Origin: Hydractinia symbiolongicarpus
Lineage: Eukaryota > Cnidaria > Hydrozoa > Anthoathecata > Hydractiniidae
Direction: 5' to 3'
Assembly: GCF_029227915.1 (NCBI RefSeq)
Contig: NC_079875.1
Span: 2,170,001-2,234,000 of the forward strand
DNA: 64,000 nt
Both the position numbers and the translations under genes were made by a program. The notes under the pieces are model-generated. The model searched no databases. It was given only the letters and a program-made list of their open reading frames with translations, and was not told the DNA's origin. Positions 12,441 to 25,309 of the stretch are shown here, one piece after another (the stretch's first letter is position 1; each line of letters opens with the position of its first letter).

Positions 12441-15400
12441 TCATTTTTGATGAGACGCTGAATAAAAGAAGTTTAATCGCCGGCAAACGAAAACCCGCCA
12501 TTTCCCGTAAACACTGGACTCGGCCCGTATAATCAAAAGTATACAAAGAAAGTACCCAGGGAGTAAACTCATTTCCCGAACGATTTTTTAAATTATTTTT
12601 TCACCATTAAAACGCATGAGACTTGTAATTTTCAAAAATGTTTTCATTTTTGATGAGACGCTGAATAAAAGAAGTTTAATTGCCGGCAAACGAAAATCCG
12701 CCATTTCCCGTAAACCCCGGACTCAAGCGGGCATAGTCAAAAGTAAACAAAGAAAGTACCCAGGAAGTAAACTCATTTCCCGAACGATTTTTTAAATTAT
12801 TTTTTCACCACTAAACGCATGAGACTTGTAGTTTTCAAAAATATTTTCATATTTGATGGGACGCTGAATAAAAGATGTTTAATCGCCGGAAAACGAAAAT
12901 CCGCGATTTCCCGTAAATCCGAAACTCGGCCCGTATAGTCAAAAGTATACAAAAAAGAAGTTTAATCGCTGGCAAACGAAAACCTGCGATTTCCCGTAAA
13001 TCCCGGACTCGGCCCGTATAGTCAAAAGTATACAAAGAAAGTACCCGGGGTGTAAACTCATTTGCCGAACGATTTTTTAAATTATTTTTTCACCACTAAA
13101 ACGCATGAGACTTGTAGTTTTCAAAAATGTTTTCATTTTTGATGAGACGCTGAATAAAAGAAGTTTAATCGCCGGCAAACGAAAACCCGCCATTTCCCGT
13201 AAACACTGGACTCGGCCCGTATAATCAAAAGTATACAAAGAAAGTACCCAGGGAGTAAACTCATTTCCCGAACGATTTTTTAAATTATTTTTTCACCACT
13301 AAAACGCATGAGACTTGTAGTTTTCAAAAATGTTTTCATTTTTGATGAGACGCTGAATAGAAGAAGTTTAATCGCCGGCAAACGAAAACACGCCATTTCC
13401 CGTAAACACTGGACTCGGCCCGTATAATCAAAAGTATACAAAGAAAGTACCCAGGGAGTAAACTCATTTCCCGAACGATTTTTTAAATTATTTTTTCACC
13501 ACTAAAACGCATGAGACTTGTAATTTTCAAAAATGTTTTCATTTTTGATGAGACGCTGAATAAAAGAAGTTTAATCGCCGGCAAACGAAAATCCGCCATT
13601 TCCCGTAAACCCCGGACTCAAGCGGGCATAGTCAAAAGTAAACAAAGAAAGTACCCAGGAAGTAAACTCATTTCCCGAACGATTTTTTAAATTATTTTTT
13701 CACCACTAAAACGCATGAGACTTGTAGTTTTCAAAAATGTTTTCATTTTTGATGAGACGCTGAATAAAAGAAGTTTAATCGCCGGCAAACGAATACCTGC
13801 GATTTCCCGTAAATCCCGGACTCGGCCCGTATAGTCAAAAGTATACAAAGAAAGTACCCAGGGTGTAAACTTATTTCCCGAACGATTTTTTAAATTATTA
13901 TTTCACCACTAAAGCCCATGAGACTTGTAGTTTTTAAAAATGTTTTCATTTTTGATGAGACGCTGAATAAAAGAAGTTTAATCGCCGGCAAACGAAAACC
14001 TGCGATTTCCCGTAAATCCCGGACTCGGCCCGTATAGTAAAGAAAGTACCCGGGTTGTAAACTCATTTCACGAACGATTTTTTAAATTATTATTTCACCA
14101 CTAAATCCCATGAGACTTATAGTTTTTCAAAAATGTTTTCATTTTTGATGAGACGCTGAATAAAAGAAGTTTAATCGCCGGCAAACGAAAACCCGCCATT
14201 TCCCGTAAACCCCGGACTCGGCCCGTATAGTCAAAAGTATACAAAGAAATTACCCAGGGAGTAAACTCATTTTCTGAACGATTTTTTAAATTATTTTTTC
14301 ACCACTAAAACGCATGAGACTTGTAGTTTTCAAAAATGTTTTCATTTTTGATGAGACGGTTAATGAAAGAAGTTTAATCGCCGGCAAACGAAAACCCGCG
14401 ATTTCCCGTAAATCCCGGGCTTGGACCGTATAGTCGAATGTATACAAAGAAAGTACCCTCTGAGTAAACTCATTTCCCGAACGATTTTTTATATTTTTTT
14501 TTTACCACTAAACGCATGAGACTTGTAGTTTTCAAAAATATTTTGATATTTGATGGGACGCTGAATAAAAGAAGTTTAATCGCCGGAAAACAAAAATCCA
14601 CGATTTCCCGTAAATCCCAAACTCGGCCCGTATAGTCAAAAGTATACAAAAAAGAAGTTTAATCGCCGGCAAACGAAAACCTGCGATTTCCCGTAAATCC
14701 CGGACTCGGCCCGTATAGTCAAAAGTATACAAAGAAAGTACCCAGGGTGTAAACTCATTTCCTGAACGATTTTTTAAATTATTTTTTCACCACTACAACG
14801 CATGAGACTTGTAGTTTTTAAAAATGTTTTCATTTTTGATGAGACGCTGAATAAAAGAAGTTTAATCGCCGGCAAACGAAAGCCCGCCATTTCCCGTAAA
14901 CCCCGGACTCGGCCCGTATAGTCAAAAGTATACAAAGAAATTACCCAGGTAGTAAACTCATTTTCTGAACGATTTTTTAAATTATTTTTTCACCACTAAA
15001 ACGCATGAGACTTGTAGTTTTCAAAAATGTTTTCATTTTTGATGAGACGGTTAATGAAAGAAGTTTAATCGCCGGCAAACGAAAACCCGCGATTTCCCGT
15101 AAATCCCGGGCTTGGCCCGTATAGTCGAATGTATACGAAGAAAGTACCCTGTGAGTAAACTCATTTCCCGAACAATTTTTTGTATTTTTTTTTTACCACT
15201 AAACGCATGAGACTTGTAGTTTTCAAAAATATTTTCATATTTGATGGGACGCTGAATAAAAGATGTTTAATCGCCGAAAAACGAAAATCCGCGATTTCCC
15301 GTAAATCCGAAACTCGGCCCGTATAGTCAAAAGTATACAAAAAAGAAGTTTAATCGCTGGCAAACGAAAACCTGCGATTTCCCGTAAATCCCGGACTCGG

Positions 15401-16400
15401 CCCGTATAGTCAAAAGTATACAAAGAAAGTACCCGGGGTGTAAACACATTTGCCGAACGATTTTTTAAATTATTTTTTCACCACTAAAACGCATGAGACT
15501 TGTAGTTTTCAAAAATGTTTTCATTTTTGATGAGACGCTGAATAAAAGAAGTTTAATCGCCGGCAAACGAAAACCCGCCATTTCCCGTAAACACTGGACT
15601 CGGCCCGTATAATCAAAAGTATACAAAGAAAGTACCCAGGGAGTAAACTCATTTCCCGAACGATTTTTTAAATTATTTTTTCACCACTAAAACGCATGAG
15701 ACTTGTAATTTTCAAAAATGTTTTCATTTTTGATGAGACGCTGAATAAAAGAAGTTTAATTGCCGGCAAACGAAAATCCGCCATTTCCCGTAAACCCCGG
15801 ACTCAAGCGGGCATAGTCAAAAGTAAACAAAGAAAGTACCCAGGAAGTAAACTCATTTCCCGAACGATTTTTTAAATTATTTTTTCACCACTAAACGCAT
15901 GAGACTTGTAGTTTTCAAAAATATTTTCATATTTGATGGGACGCTGAATAAAAGATGTTTAATCGCCGGAAAACGAAAATCCGCGATTTCCCGTAAATCC
16001 GAAACTCGGCCCGTATAGTCAAAAGTATACAAAAAAGAAGTTTAATCGCTGGCAAACGAAAACCTGCGATTTCCCGTAAATCCCGGACTCGGCCCGTATA
16101 GTCAAAAGTATACAAAGAAAGTACCCGGGGTGTAAACTCATTTGCCGAACGATTTTTTAAATTATTTTTTCACCACTAAAACGCATGAGACTTGTAGTTT
16201 TCAAAAATGTTTTCATTTTTGATGAGACGCTGAATAAAAGAAGTTTAATCGCCGGCAAACGAAAACCCGCCATTTCCCGTAAACACTGGACTCGGCCCGT
16301 ATAATCAAAAGTATACAAAGAAAGTACCCAGGGAGTAAACTCATTTCCCGAACGATTTTTTAAATTTATTTTTCACCACTAAAACGCATGAGACTTGTAA
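10250..16400 (+). repeat. Tandem higher-order duplication, 2 x 3080 bp
   Basis: About 10.25-13.33 kb is repeated at 13.33-16.4 kb, offset 3080. Paired landmarks include the private change GAATAGAAGAAG at about 10276 and 13356, and truncated monomers at 11452/14532, 12155/15235 and 12847/15927. This block overlaps the 2666 bp duplication, so the two events were nested or successive. Confidence 0.83.
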
Positions 16401-19400
16401 TTTTCAAAAATGTTTTCATTTTTGATGAGACGCTGAATAAAAGAAGTTTAATTGCCGGCAAACGAAAATCCGCCATTTCCCGTAAACCCCGGACTCAAGC
16501 GGGCATAGTCAAAAGTAAACAAAGAAAGTACCCAGGAAGTAAACTCATTTCCCGAACGATTTTTTAAATTATTTTTTCACCACTAAAACGCATGAGACTT
16601 GTAGTTTTCAAAAATGTTTTCATTTTTGATGAGACGCTGAATAAAAGAAGTTTAATCGCTGGCAAACGAATACCTGCGATTTCCCGTAAATCCCGGACTC
16701 GGCCCGTATAGTCAAAAGTATACAAAGAAAGTACCCAGGGTGTAAACTTATTTCCCGAACGATTTTTTAAATTATTATTTCACCACTAAAGCCCATGAGA
16801 CTTGTAGTTTTTAAAAATGTTTTCATTTTTGATGAGACGCTAAATAAAAGAAGTTTAAACGCCGGCAAACGAAAACCCGCGACTTCCCGTAAATCCCGGA
16901 CTCGGCCCGTATAGTCAAAAGTATACAAAGAAAGTACCCAGGGAGTAAACTCATTCCCGAACGATATTTTAAAATATTATTTCACCACTAAAGCCCATGA
17001 GACTTGTAGTTTTCAAAAATGTTTTCATTTTTGATGAGACGCTGAATAAAAGAAGTTTAATCGCCGGCAAACGAATACCTGCGATTTCCCGTAAATCCCG
17101 GACTCGGCCCGTATAGTCAAAAGTATACAAAGAAAGTACCCAGGGTGTAAACTCATTTCCTGAACGATTTTTTAAATTATTTTTTCACCACTACAACGCA
17201 TGAGACTTGTAGTTTTTAAAAATGTTTTCATTTTTGATGAGACGCTGAATAAAAGAAGTTTAATCGCCGGCAAACGAAAGCCCGCCATTTCCCGTAAACC
17301 CCGGACTCGGCCCGTATAGTCAAAAGTATACAAAGAAATTACCCAGGTAGTAAACTCATTTTCTGAACGATTTTTTAAATTATTTTTTCACCACTAAAAC
17401 GCATGAGACTTGTAGTTTTCAAAAATGTTTTCATTTTTGATGAGACGGTTAATGAAAGAAGTTTAATCGCCGGCAAACGAAAACCCGCGATTTCCCGTAA
17501 ATCCCGGGCTTGGCCCGTATAGTCGAATGTATACGAAGAAAGTACCCTGTGAGTAAACTCATTTCCCGAACAATTTTTTGTATTTTTTTTTTACCACTAA
17601 ACGCATGAGACTTGTAGTTTTCAAAAATATTTTCATATTTGATGGGACGCTGAATAAAAGATGTTTAATCGCCGAAAAACGAAAATCCGCGATTTCCCGT
17701 AAATCCGAAACTCGGCCCGTATAGTCAAAAGTATACAAAAAAGAAGTTTAATCGCTGGCAAACGAAAACCTGCGATTTCCCGTAAATCCCGGACTCGGCC
17801 CGTATAGTCAAAAGTATACAAAGAAAGTACCCGGGGTGTAAACACATTTGCCGAACGATTTTTTAAATTATTTTTTCACCACTAAAACGCATGAGACTTG
17901 TAGTTTTCAAAAATGTTTTCATTTTTGATGAGACGCTGAATAAAAGAAGTTTAATCGCCGGCAAACGAAAACCCGCCATTTCCCGTAAACACTGGACTCG
18001 GCCCGTATAATCAAAAGTATACAAAGAAAGTACCCAGGGAGTAAACTCATTTCCCGAACGATTTTTTAAATTATTTTTTCACCACTAAAACGCATGAGAC
18101 TTGTAATTTTCAAAAATGTTTTCATTTTTGATGAGACGCTGAATAAAAGAAGTTTAATTGCCGGCAAACGAAAATCCGCCATTTCCCGTAAACCCCGGAC
18201 TCAAGCGGGCATAGTCAAAAGTAAACAAAGAAAGTACCCAGGAAGTAAACTCATTTCCCGAACGATTTTTTAAATTATTTTTTCACCACTAAACGCATGA
18301 GACTTGTAGTTTTCAAAAATATTTTCATATTTGATGGGACGCTGAATAAAAGATGTTTAATCGCCGGAAAACGAAAATCCGCGATTTCCCGTAAATCCGA
18401 AACTCGGCCCGTATAGTCAAAAGTATACAAAAAAGAAGTTTAATCGCTGGCAAACGAAAACCTGCGATTTCCCGTAAATCCCGGACTCGGCCCGTATAGT
18501 CAAAAGTATACAAAGAAAGTACCCGGGGTGTAAACTCATTTGCCGAACGATTTTTTAAATTATTTTTTCACCACTAAAACGCATGAGACTTGTAGTTTTC
18601 AAAAATGTTTTCATTTTTGATGAGACGCTGAATAAAAGAAGTTTAATCGCCGGCAAACGAAAACCCGCCATTTCCCGTAAACACTGGACTCGGCCCGTAT
18701 AATCAAAAGTATACAAAGAAAGTACCCAGGGAGTAAACTCATTTCCCGAACGATTTTTTAAATTTATTTTTCACCACTAAAACGCATGAGACTTGTAATT
18801 TTCAAAAATGTTTTCATTTTTGATGAGACGCTGAATAAAAGAAGTTTAATTGCCGGCAAACGAAAATCCGCCATTTCCCGTAAACCCCGGACTCAAGCGG
18901 GCATAGTCAAAAGTAAACAAAGAAAGTACCCAGGAAGTAAACTCATTTCCCGAACGATTTTTTAAATTATTTTTTCACCACTAAAACGCATGAGACTTGT
19001 AGTTTTCAAAAATGTTTTCATTTTTGATGAGACGCTGAATAAAAGAAGTTTAATCGCTGGCAAACGAATACCTGCGATTTCCCGTAAATCCCGGACTCGG
19101 CCCGTATAGTCAAAAGTATACAAAGAAAGTACCCAGGGTGTAAACTTATTTCCCGAACGATTTTTTAAATTATTATTTCACCACTAAAGCCCATGAGACT
19201 TGTAGTTTTTAAAAATGTTTTCATTTTTGATGAGACGCTAAATAAAAGAAGTTTAAACGCCGGCAAACGAAAACCCGCGACTTCCCGTAAATCCCGGACT
19301 CGGCCCGTATAGTCAAAAGTATACAAAGAAAGTACCCAGGGAGTAAACTCATTCCCGAACGATATTTTAAAATATTATTTCACCACTAAAGCCCATGAGA

Positions 19401-19550
19401 CTTGTAGTTTTCAAAAATGTTTTCATTTTTGATGAGACGCTGAATAAAAGAAGTTTAATCGCCGGCAAACGAATACCTGCGATTTCCCGTAAATCCCGGA
19501 CTCGGCCCGTATAGTCAAAAGTATACAAAGAAAGTACCCAGGGTGTAAAC
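14755..19550 (+). repeat. Tandem higher-order duplication, 2 x 2398 bp
   Basis: About 14.76-17.15 kb is repeated at 17.16-19.55 kb, offset 2398. Paired landmarks are TTTCCTGAACGA (14758/17156), the private frame-preserving variant CGCCGAAAAACG (15271/17669) and the rearranged TAAATTTATTTTTCACC near 16.37/18.76 kb. Confidence 0.83.
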
Positions 19551-19969
19551 TTACTTCCCGAAAGATTTTTTAAATTATTATTTCACCACTAAAGCCCATG
19601 AGACTTGTAGTTTTTAAAAATGTTTTCATTTTTGATGAGACGCTGAATAAAAGAAGTTTAAACGCCGGCAAACGAAAACCCGCGACTTCCCGTAAATCCC
19701 GGACTCGGCCCGTATAGTCAAAAGTATACAAAGAAAGTACCCAGGGAGTAAACTCATTTCCCGAACGATTTTTTAAAATATTTTTTCACCACTAAAACGC
19801 ATGAGACTTGTAGTTTTCAAAAATGTTTTCATTTTTGATGAGACGCTGAATAAAAGAAGTTTAATCGCCGGCAAACGAAAACCTGCGATTTCCCGTAAAT
19901 CCCGGACTCGGCCCGTATAGTAAAGAAAGTACCCGGGTTGTAAACTCATTTCACGAACGATTTTTTAAA

Positions 19970-22900
19970 TTATTATTTCACCACTAAATCCCATGAGACT
20001 TATAGTTTTTCAAAAATGTTTTCATTTTTGATGAGACGCTGAATAAAAGAAGTTTAATCGCCGGCAAACGAAAACCCGCCATTTCCTGTAAACCCCGGAC
20101 TCGGCCCGTATAGTCAAAAGTATACAAAGAAATTACCCAGCAAGTGAACTCATTTTCCGAACGATTTTTTAAATTATTTTTTCACCACTACAACGCATGA
20201 GACTTGTAGTTTTTAAAAATGTTTTCATTTTTGATGAGACGCTGAATAAAAGAAGTTTAATCGCCGGCAAACGAAAACCCGCCATTTCCCGTAAACCCCG
20301 GACTCGGCCCGTATAGTCAAAAATATACAAAGAAATTACCCAGGGAGTAAACTCATTTTCTGAACCATTTTTTTAAATTATTTTTTCACCACTAAAACGC
20401 ATGAGACTTGTAGTTTTCAAAAATGTTTTCATTTTTGATGAGACTGTTAATGAAAGAAGTTTAATCGCCGGCAAACGAAAACCCGCGATTTCCCGTAAAT
20501 CCCGGGCTTGGCCCGTATAGTCGAATGTATACAAAGAAAGTACCCTGTGAGTAAACTCATTTCCCGAACGATTTTTTAAATTATTTTTTCACCACTAAAA
20601 CGCATGAGACTTGTAGTTTTCAAAAATGTTTTCATTTTTGATGAGACGCTGAATAAAAGAAGTTTAATCGCCGGCAAAGGAAAACCTGCGATTTCCCGTA
20701 AATCCCGGACTCGGCCCGTATAGTAAAGAAAGTACCCGGGATGTAAACTCATTTCCCGAACGATTTTTTAAATTATTTTTTCACCACTAAAACGCATGAG
20801 ACTTGTAGTTTTCAAAAATGTTTTCATTTTTGATGAGACGCTGAATAAAAGAAGTTTAATCGCCGGCAAACGAAAACCCGCCGTAAACCCCGGACTCGAC
20901 CCGTATAGTCAAAAGTATACAAAAAAGAAGTTTAATCGCTGGCAAACAGAAACCTGCGATTTCCCGTAAATCCCGGACTCGGCCCGTATAGTCAAAAGTA
21001 TACAAAGAAAGTACCCGGGGTGTAAACTCATTTCCCGAACGATTTTTTAAATTATTTTTTCACCACTAAAACGCATGAGACTTGTAGTTTTCAAAAATGT
21101 TTTCATTTTTGATGAGACGCTGAATAAAAGAAGTTTAATCGCCGGCAAACGAAAACCCGCCATTTCCCGTAAACACTGGACTCGGCCCGTATAATCAAAA
21201 GTATACAAAGAAAGTACCCAGGGAGTAAACTCATTTCCCGAACGATATTTTAAATTATTTTTTCACCACTTAAACGCATGAGACTGGTAGTTTTCAAAAA
21301 TGTTTTCATTTTTGATGAGACGCTGAATAAAAGAAGTTTAATCGCCGGCAAACGAAAACCCGCCATTTCCCGTAAACCCCGGACTCGGCCCGTATAGTCA
21401 AAAGTATACAAAGAAATTACCCACGGAGTAAACTCATTTTCTGAACGATTTTTTAAATTATTATTTCACCACTAAATCCCATGAGACTTATAGTTTTTCA
21501 AAAATGTTTTCATTTTTGATGAGACGCTGAATAAAAGAAGTTTAATCGCCGGCAAACGAAAACCCGCCATTTCCTGTAAACCCCGGACTCGGCCCGTATA
21601 GTCAAAAGTATACAAAGAAATTACCCAGCAAGTGAACTCATTTTCCGAACGATTTTTTAAATTATTTTTTCACCACTACAACGCATGAGACTTGTAGTTT
21701 TTAAAAATGTTTTCATTTTTGATGAGACGCTGAATAAAAGAAGTTTAATCGCCGGCAAACGAAAACCCGCCATTTCCCGTAAACCCCGGACTCGGCCCGT
21801 ATAGTCAAAAATATACAAAGAAATTACCCAGGGAGTAAACTCATTTTCTGAACCATTTTTTTAAATTATTTTTTCACCACTAAAACGCATGAGACTTGTA
21901 GTTTTCAAAAATGTTTTCATTTTTGATGAGACTGTTAATGAAAGAAGTTTAATCGCCGGCAAACGAAAACCCGCGATTTCCCGTAAATCCCGGGCTTGGC
22001 CCGTATAGTCGAATGTATACAAAGAAAGTACCCTGTGAGTAAACTCATTTCCCGAACGATTTTTTAAATTATTTTTTCACCACTAAAACGCATGAGACTT
22101 GTAGTTTTCAAAAATGTTTTCATTTTTGATGAGACGCTGAATAAAAGAAGTTTAATCGCCGGCAAAGGAAAACCTGCGATTTCCCGTAAATCCCGGACTC
22201 GGCCCGTATAGTAAAGAAAGTACCCGGGATGTAAACTCATTTCCCGAACGATTTTTTAAATTATTTTTTCACCACTAAAACGCATGAGACTTGTAGTTTT
22301 CAAAAATGTTTTCATTTTTGATGAGACGCTGAATAAAAGAAGTTTAATCGCCGGCAAACGAAAACCCGCCGTAAACCCCGGACTCGACCCGTATAGTCAA
22401 AAGTATACAAAAAAGAAGTTTAATCGCTGGCAAACAGAAACCTGCGATTTCCCGTAAATCCCGGACTCGGCCCGTATAGTCAAAAGTATACAAAGAAAGT
22501 ACCCGGGGTGTAAACTCATTTCCCGAACGATTTTTTAAATTATTTTTTCACCACTAAAACGCATGAGACTTGTAGTTTTCAAAAATGTTTTCATTTTTGA
22601 TGAGACGCTGAATAAAAGAAGTTTAATCGCCGGCAAACGAAAACCCGCCATTTCCCGTAAACACTGGACTCGGCCCGTATAATCAAAAGTATACAAAGAA
22701 AGTACCCAGGGAGTAAACTCATTTCCCGAACGATATTTTAAATTATTTTTTCACCACTTAAACGCATGAGACTGGTAGTTTTCAAAAATGTTTTCATTTT
22801 TGATGAGACGCTGAATAAAAGAAGTTTAATCGCCGGCAAACGAAAACCCGCCATTTCCCGTAAACACTGGACTCGGCCCGTATAATCAAAAGTATACAAA

Positions 22901-24640
22901 GAAAGTACCCAGGGAGTAAACTCATTTCCCGAACGATATTTTAAATTATTTTTTCACCACTTAAACGCATGAGACTGGTAGTTTTCAAAAATGTTTTCAT
23001 TTTTGATGAGACGCTGAATAAAAGAAGTTTAATCGCCGGCAAACGAAAACCCGCCATTTCCCGTAAACCCCGGACTCGGCCCTTATAGTCAAAAGTATAC
23101 AAAGAAATTACCCACGGAGTAAACTCATTTTCTGAACGATTTTTTAAATTATTATTTCACCACTAAATCCCATGAGACTTATAGTTTTTCAAAAATGTTT
23201 TCATTTTTGATGAGACGCTGAATAAAAGAAGTTTAATCGCCGGCAAACGAAAACCCGCCATTTCCTGTAAACCCCGGACTCGGCCCGTATAGTCAAAAGT
23301 ATACAAAGAAATTACCCAGCAAGTGAACTCATTTTCCGAACGATTTTTTAAATTATTTTTTCACCACTACAACGCATGAGACTTGTAGTTTTTAAAAATG
23401 TTTTCATTTTTGATGAGACGCTGAATAAAAGAAGTTTAATCGCCGGCAAACGAAAACCCGCCATTTCCCGTAAACCCCGGACTCGGCCCGTATAGTCAAA
23501 AATATACAAAGAAATTACCCAGGGAGTAAACTCATTTTCTGAACCATTTTTTTAAATTATTTTTTCACCACTAAAACGCATGAGACTTGTAGTTTTCAAA
23601 AATGTTTTCATTTTTGATGAGACTGTTAATGAAAGAAGTTTAATCGCCGGCAAACGAAAACCCGCGATTTCCCGTAAATCCCGGGCTTGGCCCGTATAGT
23701 CGAATGTATACAAAGAAAGTACCCTGTGAGTAAACTCATTTCCCGAACGATTTTTTAAATTATTTTTTCACCACTAAAACGCATGAGACTTGTAGTTTTC
23801 AAAAATGTTTTCATTTTTGATGAGACGCTGAATAAAAGAAGTTTAATCGCCGGCAAAGGAAAACCTGCGATTTCCCGTAAATCCCGGACTCGGCCCGTAT
23901 AGTAAAGAAAGTACCCGGGATGTAAACTCATTTCCCGAACGATTTTTTAAATTATTTTTTCACCACTAAAACGCATGAGACTTGTAGTTTTCAAAAATGT
24001 TTTCATTTTTGATGAGACGCTGAATAAAAGAAGTTTAATCGCCGGCAAACGAAAACCCGCCGTAAACCCCGGACTCGACCCGTATAGTCAAAAGTATACA
24101 AAAAAGAAGTTTAATCGCTGGCAAACAGAAACCTGCGATTTCCCGTAAATCCCGGACTCGGCCCGTATAGTCAAAAGTATACAAAGAAAGTACCCGGGGT
24201 GTAAACTCATTTCCCGAACGATTTTTTAAATTATTTTTTCACCACTAAAACGCATGAGACTTGTAGTTTTCAAAAATGTTTTCATTTTTGATGAGACGCT
24301 GAATAAAAGAAGTTTAATCGCCGGCAAACGAAAACCCGCCATTTCCCGTAAACACTGGACTCGGCCCGTATAATCAAAAGTATACAAAGAAAGTACCCAG
24401 GGAGTAAACTCATTTCCCGAACGATATTTTAAATTATTTTTTCACCACTTAAACGCATGAGACTGGTAGTTTTCAAAAATGTTTTCATTTTTGATGAGAC
24501 GCTGAATAAAAGAAGTTTAATCGCCGGCAAACGAAAACCCGCCATTTCCCGTAAACCCCGGACTCGGCCCGTATAGTCAAAAGTATACAAAGAAATTACC
24601 CACGGAGTAAACTCATTTTCTGAACGATTTTTTAAATTAT
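19970..24640 (+). repeat. Three-copy higher-order repeat, 1488 and 1691 bp offsets
   Basis: The private sequence CAGCAAGTGAACTC occurs at about 20139, 21627 and 23318. The first spacing is 1488 and the second 1691, a difference of exactly one 203 bp monomer. The extra monomer is visible at about 22.83-23.03 kb as a second copy of the CACTTAAACGCATGAGACTGG variant. Confidence 0.85.
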
Positions 24641-25309
24641 TTTTTCACCACTAAAACGCATGAGACTTGTAGTTTTCAAAAATGTTTTCATTTTTGATGA
24701 GACGGTTAATGAAAGAAGTTTAATCGCCGGCAAACGAAAACCCGCGATTTCCCGTAAATCCCGGGCTTGGCCCGTATAGTCGAATGTATACAAAGAAAGT
24801 ACCCTGTGAGTAAACTCATTTCCCGAACGATTTTTTATATTTTTTTTTTACCACTAAACGCATGAGACTTGTAGTTTTCAAAAATATTTTCATATTTGAT
24901 GGGACGCTGAATAAAAGAAGTTTAATCGCCGGAAAACGAAAATCCGCGATTTCCCGTAAATCCCAAACTCGGCCCGTATAGTCAAAAGTATACAAAAAAG
25001 AAGTTTAATCGCCGGCAAACGAAAACCTGCGATTTCCCGTAAATCCCGGACTCGGCCCGTATAGTCAAAAGTATACAAAGAAAGTACCCAGGGTGTAAAC
25101 TCATTTCCCGAGCGATTTTTTAAATTATTTTTTCACCACTACAACGCATGAGACTTGTAGTTTTTAAAAATGTTTTCATTTTTGATGAGACGCTGAATAA
25201 AAGAAGTTTAATCGCCGGCAAACGAAAACCCGCCATTTCCCGTAAACCCCGGACTCGGCCCGTATAGTCAAAAGTATACAAAGAAATTACCCAGGGAGTA
25301 AACTCATTT

